Of a stretch of 33,616 nt of DNA, positions 1 through 6,737 are shown in pieces; within the stretch, counting starts at the first letter, position 1, and every line of letters begins with the position of its first letter. The stretch comes from Planctomicrobium sp. Its GTDB lineage: Bacteria > Planctomycetota > Planctomycetia > Planctomycetales > Planctomycetaceae. Location: assembly GCA_030626405.1 (NCBI GenBank), contig DAOUPA010000010.1, positions 1-33,616 on the forward strand, given 5' to 3'. The translations under genes were made by a program, and so were the position numbers. The notes under the pieces are model-generated. The model ran no database searches, had not been told where the DNA came from, and saw nothing but the letters and a program-made list of their open reading frames with translations.

Positions 1-353
1 GCGCGACGTTGCTCGCCGATCTCGATAATCGGGGTTTACTTGATGAAACACTCGTTGTCGCCATCGGAGAAATGGGGCGTACTCCAAAAGCAAACGCCAA
101 CTGGGGACGCAACCACTGGAGCAATCTCTTCCCAGCCCTGATTGCCGGTGCTGGTGTTCAAGGTGGAACGACGTACGGAACGTCGGACCGAACCGCATCG
201 AAAGTATTGGAACACCCGGTTACTCCAGAGGATCTGGCAGCAACGATCTACTGGGCAATGGGGATTGATCCACAGTTGGCGCTTCCCGACGCTCTCGGTC
301 GTCCGGTCCCGATCAACGATGGCGGCGAGCCGCTCAAAGCGTTATTCAGTTAA
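1..353 (+). CDS. DUF1501 family protein, C-terminal end (5' truncated by the window)
   Basis: The reading frame is open from base 3, so the gene begins outside the window; the TTG at 9 is only the first start-like codon. The visible part (about 117 residues) carries typical C-terminal DUF1501 features: LLDETLVVAIGEMGRTPKAN, in which the GEMGRTP stretch matches the GEFGRTP/GEFGRQP stretch of the two complete DUF1501 proteins in this window, then GRNHW, and a closing 'MGIDP' segment followed by a short tail. DUF1501 proteins are alkaline-phosphatase/sulfatase-fold proteins, usually Tat-exported and very abundant in planctomycetes; their reaction is not established. No partner gene is visible because the upstream side is cut off. 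Confidence 0.85.
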   Translation, partial: ATLLADLDNRGLLDETLVVAIGEMGRTPKANANWGRNHWSNLFPALIAGAGVQGGTTYGTSDRTASKVLEHPVTPEDLAATIYWAMGIDPQLALPDALGRPVPINDGGEPLKALFS

Positions 354-420
354 AGAGCGAATTGAGTTTCTTCTCATTTAGTCGCTCACTTCGCATTCAT
401 GAATGGCGAGCGGCTGAGCT

Positions 421-1308
421 TCAATCTCGAAATCGTTTCGAAATATCTCCGTACGCATCAATGCGTCGATCTCTTAGAAACGGCCAGTGAAGGCGTTGTT
501 CTTCAATCTTCGAGAAGTCGCAGTCTGCGATAAGAATCTCATTCTCATTCACACTTGCTTTGTTCAGAATCGTTCCGCTCGGATCGCAAATAAAACTCTG
601 TCCCCAGAATTCGATGCCGTTATCAGAGCCGCCTTCGTGACCGACACGGTTCACAGACGCAACATACACACCATTGGCAATTGCATGACTGCGCTGGATT
701 GTTTCCCACGAGTCATGCTGAATCACTCCATGTTCGGATTTCTCAGATGGATGCCAGCCAATTGCAGTCGGATAAAAAATGATATCCGCACCTGCCAGCG
801 CCGTGAGGCGCGCCGCTTCCGGAAACCATTGATCCCAGCAAATCAAGACGCCCACTTTACCGAAGCGCGTGTCAAACACTTTGAAACCAAGATCGCCGAG
901 CGTGAAGTAGAACTTCTCATAGAATAACGGATCGTCCGGGATGTGCATCTTCCGGTATCGTCCCAGTATGGTTCCGTCAGCATCGAAGACGACCGCCGTG
1001 TTATGGAACAGTCCAGCGGCACGTTTTTCAAAGAGTGAGGCGACAATAACAACCTGATGTTTCTTCGCCATTGAAGAAAACGCTTCGGTGCTTGGACCTG
1101 GAATTGTTTCTGAAAGCTCAAAGTGCGAGTGGTCTTCACTTTGACAAAAATAATGTGAACGAAACAGTTCCTGAGTGCAAATAATCTGCGCACCCTGACT
1201 TGCCGCATCTTCAATGTCAGCGAGTGTTGCATCCAGATTCTTATCCAGATCGGCAGTCACCGCGCGCTGTATCAAAGCGACATTTGTAGTGGATGTTGCG
1301 TCAGACAT
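421..1308 (-). CDS. aguB: N-carbamoylputrescine amidase (AguB-type carbon-nitrogen hydrolase)
   Basis: A 295-residue nitrilase-superfamily enzyme. The catalytic triad is visible as Glu47 (in CTQELF), Lys120 (in YRKMHIPDD) and Cys157 (in GVLICWDQWFPEAAR). The YEKFYF and FYPTAIGW segments are typical of AguB, which hydrolyses N-carbamoylputrescine to putrescine, CO2 and ammonia in the agmatine route of polyamine synthesis. There is no signal peptide, so it should act in the cytosol. The length matches the family. The ATG lies 3 bases after the stop of the upstream DUF1501 gene on the same strand and has no Shine-Dalgarno site of its own, which suggests translation coupled to that gene. The usual partner, agmatine deiminase, is not in the window. 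Activity on N-carbamoylputrescine rather than another amide is inferred from the motif pattern. Confidence 0.9.
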   Translation of the reverse strand: MSDATSTTNVALIQRAVTADLDKNLDATLADIEDAASQGAQIICTQELFRSHYFCQSEDHSHFELSETIPGPSTEAFSSMAKKHQVVIVASLFEKRAAGLFHNTAVVFDADGTILGRYRKMHIPDDPLFYEKFYFTLGDLGFKVFDTRFGKVGVLICWDQWFPEAARLTALAGADIIFYPTAIGWHPSEKSEHGVIQHDSWETIQRSHAIANGVYVASVNRVGHEGGSDNGIEFWGQSFICDPSGTILNKASVNENEILIADCDFSKIEEQRLHWPFLRDRRIDAYGDISKRFRD

Positions 1309-1311
1309 GTT

Positions 1312-2772
1312 TTACGAGATGATCGATCGGATCGGCTCAACGTGTTCGACGCCGACGAGTTTTTGGTCGAGACCACTAAAGAAATAACTGAGCCGGTTGG
1401 GGTCGAGTCCCATTTGATTGAGAATCGTCGCGTGCTTGTGTTTGACGTGCAGGCGATCTTCAACGGCGGCAGCACCGAGTTCATCAGTCTTACCATGGCT
1501 CACGCCCCCTTTGATTCCTCCCCCAGCCATCCAGGTGGTAAAGCCGTATGCGTTGTGGTCGCGTCCGGTTCCTTTAGCGTACTCCGCCGTCGGTTGTCGT
1601 CCAAATTCTCCGCCCCAGACGATGAGCGTTTTGTCGAGCATCCCACGCTGTTTGAGATCCTTAAGCAACCCTGCAATCGGCTTGTCGGTTTCCTTGGCAT
1701 GGAGATTGTGATTTCTTTCCATGTCGGAGTGGGCATCCCAGTTCGCGTCGTTGTGGTGCCCGCCTGAGTAAATTTGAATGAAGCGAACGCCCCGTTCAAC
1801 TAATCGACGTGCGAGCAAGCATTGCCGACCGAAGTGCGAAGATGTCGGGTGATCGAGCCCATACATCTCCTGCGTTGCTTCAGTCTCTTGAGAAATATCC
1901 ACCGCCTCCGGTGCATGTGCTTGCATGTTGAAGGCAAGTTCGTAGCTGGCGATCCTGGCCGCCAGATTTGAGTTATCGTTCCGTTTTGCCAGATGCTGAT
2001 CGTTGTACTCTCGCAACGTGTCGAGCATTTTGCGTTGCGCTGCGACCGTCATTCCTTGTGGTGGTTTGAGATTGAGAATCGGATCACCTTTCGACCGCAT
2101 GACCGTCGCCTGATATGAAGCAGGCATGTACCCGGAACTCCAGTTTTGTGACCCGGAAATCGGTCCACCGCGAGGATCGAGCATGACTGTGAAGCCCGGC
2201 AAGTTACTGTTTTCGGTTCCAAGTCCGTAGTTCATCCACGACCCCAGGCAAGGGCTGCCACTGAGGACTTTTCCGGAATTCATCATCAACATTGCCGAGC
2301 CATGAATCGGACTGTCAGCAGTCATCGAATGCAGGAAGGCGATGTCATCAACCTGCTCTCCAAGGTGGGGGAACAAGTCGCTCACGTACTTCCCGCACTC
2401 GCCATATTGTTTGAATTTCCAGCGAGGCTCAATGAGTCGCCCTTGATTTTTGTGTCCTCCGCGCCCGAAAGTTTTGACTTCGACTGTCTGATTGTCCCGC
2501 CCGTACATTTCAGGCTTGTAATCAAATGTATCCATGTGGCTGGGACCGCCATACATGAACAGGAAGATGCACGCCGTCGCGGCCGGATCGTGATGCGGTT
2601 CTTTCGGTGCGAGTGGGTTCTCGTATTTCGTGACGCCATCGGCAGCCATCGTTTGACTGGCAAAGAAGTCGTCGCCCAGCATTCCGGCCAACGCTGTTCC
2701 AGTGAATCCGGCACCGCTCTGCCAGAGAAACTCACGGCGTGTTCGTCCACAAAAGTTTTGAGGTTTTGACAT
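1312..2772 (-). CDS. DUF1501 family Tat-exported protein
   Basis: A 486-residue protein beginning with a twin-arginine signal (Arg12-Arg13 in RTRREFLW, then a hydrophobic stretch and an Ala-rich region near residue 44). Family features in order are MYGGPSHMDTFDYKP near residue 75, the 'GSAMLMMNSGKVLSGSPCLG' region, LARRLVERGVRFIQIYSGG, and IVWGGEFGRQPTAE followed by GRDHNAYGFTTWMAGGG. These conserved Asp/His positions resemble the metal-binding fold of alkaline phosphatase/sulfatase proteins, but no substrate is known. In planctomycetes such genes normally follow a DUF1549/DUF1553 gene; here none precedes it and the aguB-like gene follows at once, so this looks like an orphan DUF1501. It diverges from the fhcC-like gene across 273 bases. 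Confidence 0.93.
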   Translation of the reverse strand: MSKPQNFCGRTRREFLWQSGAGFTGTALAGMLGDDFFASQTMAADGVTKYENPLAPKEPHHDPAATACIFLFMYGGPSHMDTFDYKPEMYGRDNQTVEVKTFGRGGHKNQGRLIEPRWKFKQYGECGKYVSDLFPHLGEQVDDIAFLHSMTADSPIHGSAMLMMNSGKVLSGSPCLGSWMNYGLGTENSNLPGFTVMLDPRGGPISGSQNWSSGYMPASYQATVMRSKGDPILNLKPPQGMTVAAQRKMLDTLREYNDQHLAKRNDNSNLAARIASYELAFNMQAHAPEAVDISQETEATQEMYGLDHPTSSHFGRQCLLARRLVERGVRFIQIYSGGHHNDANWDAHSDMERNHNLHAKETDKPIAGLLKDLKQRGMLDKTLIVWGGEFGRQPTAEYAKGTGRDHNAYGFTTWMAGGGIKGGVSHGKTDELGAAAVEDRLHVKHKHATILNQMGLDPNRLSYFFSGLDQKLVGVEHVEPIRSIIS

Positions 2773-2964
2773 TTTTATATCATCTTTGATGAGTCCTACT
2801 CTTTTCTCGTAGTCCTCAAGTGTTTCTGATTCGCCTTCCCTTGCCCCGAGATCCCTGATCCCTTGACCGAGCGACTCGACAATCGATTCTCATCTAGTTG
2901 CGGCACCCAAGCCGCAATATGATTATCAACGGAATTGCCCCTCAAGTCCAGTTGCGATGTCAGG

Positions 2965-2993
2965 TTCTGCAAAGTACAAACGTTTTTGCAGAA
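2965..2993. repeat. Perfect 9-bp inverted repeat upstream of fhcC
   Basis: TTCTGCAAA (2965-2973) and TTTGCAGAA (2985-2993) are exact inverse complements separated by 11 bases, and lie 52 bases before the fhcC ATG in the divergent intergenic region. It could be an operator for a dimeric regulator or an RNA hairpin. No T-run follows it, so a terminator is unlikely. Confidence 0.5.
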
Positions 2994-3045
2994 TGATCTC
3001 AGAACAACTTTACGTGTTTGTCAGTTTTGACCCCGAGTTTCCAAC

Positions 3046-3870
3046 ATGCCTCTATCAATACGCCTCCATACTGAATCGTCAATTCCGATTGAAGTCGATT
3101 CACTCCAATTGAAAACAATGCGTTCGCAAACGCCGGACGAAATTGCAAGGACGTTGATCTTCCGAGGAAATCAAGAACTCCCTTGTGGAGAATTCTTTGA
3201 TGTCTCCGGATCAGCGTCAGAGGACAACACTGTCGTTTGGGAAGGAAACTTGCACAAGGTGAAACTGATCGGCACGCACCTGTCTGAGGGAACTGTTCGG
3301 GTTGAAGGGAACGCCGGAATGCATCTTGGGGCAGAAATGACTGGCGGCGAGATTATTCTCAACGGAGATGCCTCGGACTGGGTGGGTGCAGAAATGAAAG
3401 GCGGACGCATCCGTGTGAATGGCAACGCAGGACACCTCGTCGGAGCTGTTTATCGCGGTGGTCGAAAAGGCATGACCGGTGGCGAGATTCTCATCGACGG
3501 AAACGCTGGCAACGAAATTGGTCACACGATGCGACGTGGACTCATTGCCATCGCTGGTAAAACTGGAGACGCCGCTGGTATCGGAATGATTGCTGGCTCA
3601 ATTTTGATCTTTGGTGAAGCGGGAATCCGAAATGGTGCCGGAATGAAGAGAGGGACGATTGGGCTCTTTGGATCAGAGACCACTCCCGAAATTCTGCCGA
3701 CATTCAAAAAAGCGAGTTCCTACGAGCCAGTCTTTCTTCAACTCTACTTCAGGCACCTTCAGAAGCTGGGTTTCAAGATTCCAGAGGAGTGTTGGGGTGC
3801 AAGCTATCAACGGTACAACGGCGACTTGCTCGAACTTGGTAAAGGTGAAATTTTCACGCATGTGAGTTGA
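3046..3870 (+). CDS. fhcC: Formylmethanofuran dehydrogenase subunit C / formyltransferase-hydrolase complex subunit FhcC
   Basis: A 274-residue protein dominated by tandem glycine-rich repeats of the form GxxMxGGxIxVxGNAG between about residues 85 and 215 (for example GAEMTGGEIILNGDAS and GAEMKGGRIRVNGNAGHLVG). This pattern builds the parallel beta-helix of FwdC/FmdC and of the glutamate synthase alpha C-terminal domain. In bacteria FhcC is part of the formyltransferase/hydrolase complex, which releases formate from formyl-tetrahydromethanopterin during formaldehyde oxidation; planctomycetes are known carriers. The N-terminal 80 residues are not repetitive. The start ATG fits the family N-terminus, though in-frame alternatives exist (Met25). 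Other fhc, mch or fae genes are absent nearby, so the gene stands alone. The main alternative is a generic GXGXG-motif protein. Confidence 0.85.
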   Translation: MPLSIRLHTESSIPIEVDSLQLKTMRSQTPDEIARTLIFRGNQELPCGEFFDVSGSASEDNTVVWEGNLHKVKLIGTHLSEGTVRVEGNAGMHLGAEMTGGEIILNGDASDWVGAEMKGGRIRVNGNAGHLVGAVYRGGRKGMTGGEILIDGNAGNEIGHTMRRGLIAIAGKTGDAAGIGMIAGSILIFGEAGIRNGAGMKRGTIGLFGSETTPEILPTFKKASSYEPVFLQLYFRHLQKLGFKIPEECWGASYQRYNGDLLELGKGEIFTHVS

Positions 3871-4022
3871 GTGCCGAATTCGACATCACCTTAGAAGATA
3901 TCTTAACGGGGCTCGGGTGGGTTTAACCACAAAAAAACCTTGATTGCCTCATCGACCCTGTTACTCTTAAGTGACTCGCTCAGCCCGCTCGCATCTTCGT
4001 GAGCAAATCGAGTGGACATCTG

Positions 4023-4039
4023 GTCGCGATTTTCGCGAC
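4023..4039. repeat. Short perfect hairpin (7-bp stem) between fhcC and the TatC-like gene
   Basis: GTCGCGA (4023-4029) and TCGCGAC (4033-4039) flank a TTT loop. It lies in the 258-base gap after fhcC. No T-run follows, so it is not a classic intrinsic terminator; an RNA or REP-like element is possible. Confidence 0.4.
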
Positions 4040-4131
4040 GATCTTTCAAGTGGTGTTCACAGATTCTTCGTCTCTCTCCACGAATGTTTTGTTCTGGACA
4101 CCATACACCCTGAGCTTTGAAGAGGTGAATG

Positions 4132-4365
4132 ATGTCTGTTGGAATTATTGAAGTCGGTGTTGTCGTCGCGGCGTTTGCGGTTTGTCTCCCGCTAGGAATT
4201 GCGAGAGGGCAAAAATGGCTGACAGCTGTCCCTTTTTTCTTCCTCGTTGCAATGCTGACCACACCTGCGGACCTTGCCAGCTTGGTTCTTGTCGGAGTCC
4301 CAAACGCAATCCTGGGATCGTTGATCTTTTTCTCCGCCCAAAGATGGAACAGAGTCCAGGCGTAG
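4132..4365 (+). CDS. Small membrane protein resembling the last helices of TatC
   Basis: A protein of 77 residues (78 if the adjacent ATG at 4129 is used). I chose 4132 because the AGAGG at 4121-4125 is then 6 bases from the ATG, against 3 for 4129. It has two or three hydrophobic segments: residues 4-23, and a hairpin from about 32 to 68. The second part, with MLTTPADLASLVLVGVP, closely follows the pattern of the final TatC hairpin (MLLTPPDVFSQTLLAIP in E. coli TatC, as I remember it), including TP-x-D and the Pro after the second hydrophobic run. The first helices of TatC are absent. It may be a stand-alone small planctomycete family that only resembles TatC; I do not know its function. A long minus-strand ORF across it is a shadow. 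Confidence 0.65.
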   Translation: MSVGIIEVGVVVAAFAVCLPLGIARGQKWLTAVPFFFLVAMLTTPADLASLVLVGVPNAILGSLIFFSAQRWNRVQA

Positions 4366-4391
4366 TTCTTTCTGGCAGCTAATACTCCGTG

Positions 4392-4420
4392 TGGCACTGC
4401 TGGCTTGGCCAGCAGTGCCA
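4392..4420. repeat. Perfect 13-bp stem palindrome (REP-like)
   Basis: A 13-base stem (TGGCACTGCTGGC, 4392-4404), a TTG loop (4405-4407) and the exact complementary arm (4408-4420), 26 bases after the TatC-like gene. There is no T-run, so it is not a textbook terminator. Its form, a GC-rich perfect hairpin just outside a gene, is like REP elements; no second copy of this exact sequence is in the window. Confidence 0.6.
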
Positions 4421-4585
4421 GCGAGTGACGCGAGCATCCAACACCAAAGTGAAGCTTCGACGACGGATGTTTTGACCGCAAAGTAGGTGCTGTCGAGAAA
4501 CTTGTATCGGCATGCGCAACTCCGTACAAAGCGGCATGGAACGCTGGAGTGAAAGAGATATGGTGAGATAGCAATTACATAAAGA

Positions 4586-4789
4586 TTACTGAACGACGAG
4601 GGCTTCCTCGTCCTTGGCAATGATTTTACCGACTCCATTTTGCCCGTCATCGATGATTTCAAAACAAAGTTCGTCGCCTTCGACTGAGACTATTGTCACA
4701 GTGTACTCACCGACTTGAAGTGTTTCGCCGACTGACAATTCGATCAGATGCTCTTGCACTGTTTGCTCCTGCACTGTTTTGATTGACAC
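4586..4789 (-). CDS. Small acidic protein of unknown function, weakly CsrA-like pattern
   Basis: 67 residues if the GTG at 4789 is the start. That GTG has GGAG 6 bases upstream. A second good site is the GTG at 4759 (57 residues), also with GGAG 6 bases upstream, and a third GTG lies at 4774. An ATG at 4864 would give 92 residues but runs through sequence that looks non-coding. The core LSVGETLQVGEYTVTIVSV is beta-rich, and the order of VGE, a following G, VTI and VxG recalls CsrA; however the CsrA N-terminal ML-L-R motif and the C-terminal helix are missing, so I do not assign it. The C-terminal half is acidic (EIIDDGQNGVGK, then AKDEEALVVQ). No signal peptide. The gene stands alone. Confidence 0.5.
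   Translation of the reverse strand: MSIKTVQEQTVQEHLIELSVGETLQVGEYTVTIVSVEGDELCFEIIDDGQNGVGKIIAKDEEALVVQ
4751..4780 (-). repeat. Tandem 15-base near-duplication carrying a duplicated start region
   Basis: On the minus strand two 15-base units (4780-4766 and 4765-4751) differ at two positions: AAAACAGTGCAGGAG and CAAACAGTGCAAGAG. Each contains ACAGTG, and the first supplies the GGAG that precedes the GTG of the second. It encodes TVQEQTVQEH when read through from 4789. Confidence 0.55.
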
Positions 4790-5040
4790 TGTTCTCTCCG
4801 TGAACCGGAGGAGAGTGTATGAAAGGATCACCACAAAAGAGTGATGTGGGAGGCGACTATACACCGGTCTTCAAATTTCGCCAACTGAAAATGTGTCAAC
4901 CGGTTTCATTTTTCTTCAAAGATTTCCGAATTCATTTCTACTACTGCTTAGTTAGAGAGTGTGACATTTATTTTCACTCAGTATGATCTCCGAAGAAAAC
5001 TGTTTCACTTTACCGCAGGTACGCTCACTTTTAGGCTCAC

Positions 5041-6213
5041 ATGAAACTCCGACGATTGCCAACCGACTTTTGCGTTGAAGAAGAAAACAGCCTCCCCATC
5101 GAACGCACTGGAGACTTCGCAGTCTATTGTCTTCGCAAAACGAGTTGGAACACTCTTGATGCGTTGAAGCATGTTGCGATCCACTGGAAATTTTCGGCCA
5201 ATTCGTTCAGTCACGCAGGTTTGAAAGATCGGCATGCCGTTTCCTCGCAAGTCATCACGATTCGTAATGGCCCTCAGAGAAATTATGAGAGTGATCAGAT
5301 TTCCCTTGAATACATGGGACAGTCGAGTCGTGCGACGGACTCTGCTGATATTGTTGGAAATCACTTTACACTTGTCCTGCGTTCACTGAGCGCTGCTGAG
5401 CGGCAATCTGCTGAACAGGCGATCCCTGAAATCACCAACGCTGGCATCGCGAACTACTTTGATGATCAACGTTTTGGTTCATATTTTCCAGGGAAGCCGT
5501 TCATTGCCGAACACTGGATTCGTGGAGAATATGAGAAAGCATTGTGGCTGGCATTTGTGGAACCGTATCCTGGCGATGACCAAAGTGAATGCGAGCAAAA
5601 AGCAATTCTGAAAGAGAATTGGGGAGACTGGGCGCTTTGCAAAGAGAAACTGAGTCGTTCGCATCGCCGCAGTATTGTCACATTTCTCGATGATAGAAAA
5701 GACGACTTCAAAGGAGCCTGGGCACGCGTTAACGCAGACATGCGTGGAATGTATTTGACAGCGTTGCAAAGCGATCTGTGGAATCGAATCCTGAAAAAAT
5801 ATTTGCAGGAGACCTGTTCACAGGATCAGTTAATCGACTACTCGCTGAAGACCGGGACAGTTTGCATTCCAACATCCCTGACGGAGTCTCAACGAGAAGA
5901 GTTGCACTCTCTGCTGATTCCACTCCCTTCAGCTCGATTGAAATTGGCGGAGAGTCCGCTTCTGAAATTGATGGAAGGCGTTTTGGCTGAGGCGGGTTGG
6001 AAACTCGATGAATTGAAAGTTCGAACGCCGCGAGACCGTTACTTTCCCAAGGCTTCTCGCGCTGCAATGATTGGAGTCGATGGACTTGAAGCCGAGTTCT
6101 CTGACGATGAACTCTCGGAAGGCCTGTCAAAGCTGACTGTCAGTTTTTCTCTTCCTCGGGGGTGTTATGCGACGATGGTTGTGAAGCGATTGATGCTTTG
6201 GGCGGATCAATAA
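5041..6213 (+). CDS. truD: tRNA pseudouridine(13) synthase TruD
   Basis: A 390-residue protein. TruD converts U13 of some tRNAs to pseudouridine in the cytosol. The N-terminus MKLRRLPTDFCVEE fits the family opening (K-x-x-P-x-D-F-x-V-E-E). The catalytic aspartate is Asp63 in AGLKDRHAVSSQ, the signature segment of TruD. NYFDDQRFG at about 138-146 is a second conserved block, followed by the TRUD insertion domain and a conserved end (RGCYATMVVKRLM) that rebuilds the catalytic core. Length is typical or slightly long. The ATG is chosen because the conserved N-terminus starts there; no strong Shine-Dalgarno site precedes it. Its last 74 bases are also coding on the other strand for the thioesterase. 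Confidence 0.96.
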   Translation: MKLRRLPTDFCVEEENSLPIERTGDFAVYCLRKTSWNTLDALKHVAIHWKFSANSFSHAGLKDRHAVSSQVITIRNGPQRNYESDQISLEYMGQSSRATDSADIVGNHFTLVLRSLSAAERQSAEQAIPEITNAGIANYFDDQRFGSYFPGKPFIAEHWIRGEYEKALWLAFVEPYPGDDQSECEQKAILKENWGDWALCKEKLSRSHRRSIVTFLDDRKDDFKGAWARVNADMRGMYLTALQSDLWNRILKKYLQETCSQDQLIDYSLKTGTVCIPTSLTESQREELHSLLIPLPSARLKLAESPLLKLMEGVLAEAGWKLDELKVRTPRDRYFPKASRAAMIGVDGLEAEFSDDELSEGLSKLTVSFSLPRGCYATMVVKRLMLWADQ

Positions 6214-6613
6214 TCTCAAACGCCGAACTCACTTCTTCCGGAATCGGAACAAGCCGCCCCGATTCGGTTGTCACGAACGCCCAATTCGTTTCAGCACGCG
6301 CGATAAGTTTCCCGGTTTCACCATGGAGAATTTCGTACTTCCTCAATGAGGAGAATTTCTTCATGTCCGCCACCCAGGTCTTCACGATGATCAGTTCGTC
6401 GGCAAAAACGGGTCGGCGATACTCGATAAAATGACTTCGCACCACCCAGGACCAACCCCGTTGCTTGTAATCAGAAGTTTTCCACCCTTGCTCTGCAGAA
6501 TGAGCCAGCGCTGCCGCCTGTAACCACTGCAAATAGGCGATATTGTTGGCATGACCAAGTCCGTCAATTTCTTCTTGGCAGATTTTGTGTTTGAATTCGA
6601 AAACAGATGGCAT
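6140..6613 (-). CDS. Acyl-CoA thioesterase of the hot-dog fold (4-hydroxybenzoyl-CoA thioesterase / YbgC-like)
   Basis: 157 residues from the ATG at 6613; an in-frame ATG at 6688 would add 25 residues without family resemblance. The start MPSVFEFKHKICQEEIDGLG is followed by GHANNIAYLQWLQAAA, the typical D-x-x-x-H-x-N-N-x-x-Y-(L/F) hot-dog motif (the usual Asp precedes GLGHANN here). It then has FIEYRRPVFADELIIVKTWV and ARAETNWAFVTTESGRLVPIP, as in acyl-CoA hydrolases. Such enzymes cleave acyl-CoA thioesters in the cytosol; the substrate cannot be read from sequence. The C-terminal 25 residues, rich in Ser, Pro and Glu, lie antisense to the end of truD. The gene is divergent from the lipoprotein gene that starts at 6738. 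Confidence 0.88.
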   Translation of the reverse strand: MPSVFEFKHKICQEEIDGLGHANNIAYLQWLQAAALAHSAEQGWKTSDYKQRGWSWVVRSHFIEYRRPVFADELIIVKTWVADMKKFSSLRKYEILHGETGKLIARAETNWAFVTTESGRLVPIPEEVSSAFEIIDPPKASIASQPSSHNTPEEEKN

Positions 6614-6737
6614 GGCGATGTCCCAGCGACTCTCAGCAAGCTGAGGATGTGAAATCTCTGAACCGATGCCATATGATAGCGACTTCATCTATTCTCTCAT
6701 TTCTTTTTTTACAGATTTATTTTTGGAGTGGTCTACG

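Noticed and set aside
3903-4574. Long minus-strand ORF (223 codons) across the TatC-like gene
   Set aside because: It is antisense to the small gene that has a ribosome site and membrane pattern; the product is rich in Arg, His and Ser without any family feature.
4819-4985. Plus-strand ORF of about 55 codons with a GGAGGAG site 5 bases before its ATG
   Set aside because: The ribosome site is striking, but the product has no family features or sensible composition and the region is AT-rich upstream of truD. I could not support it as a gene.
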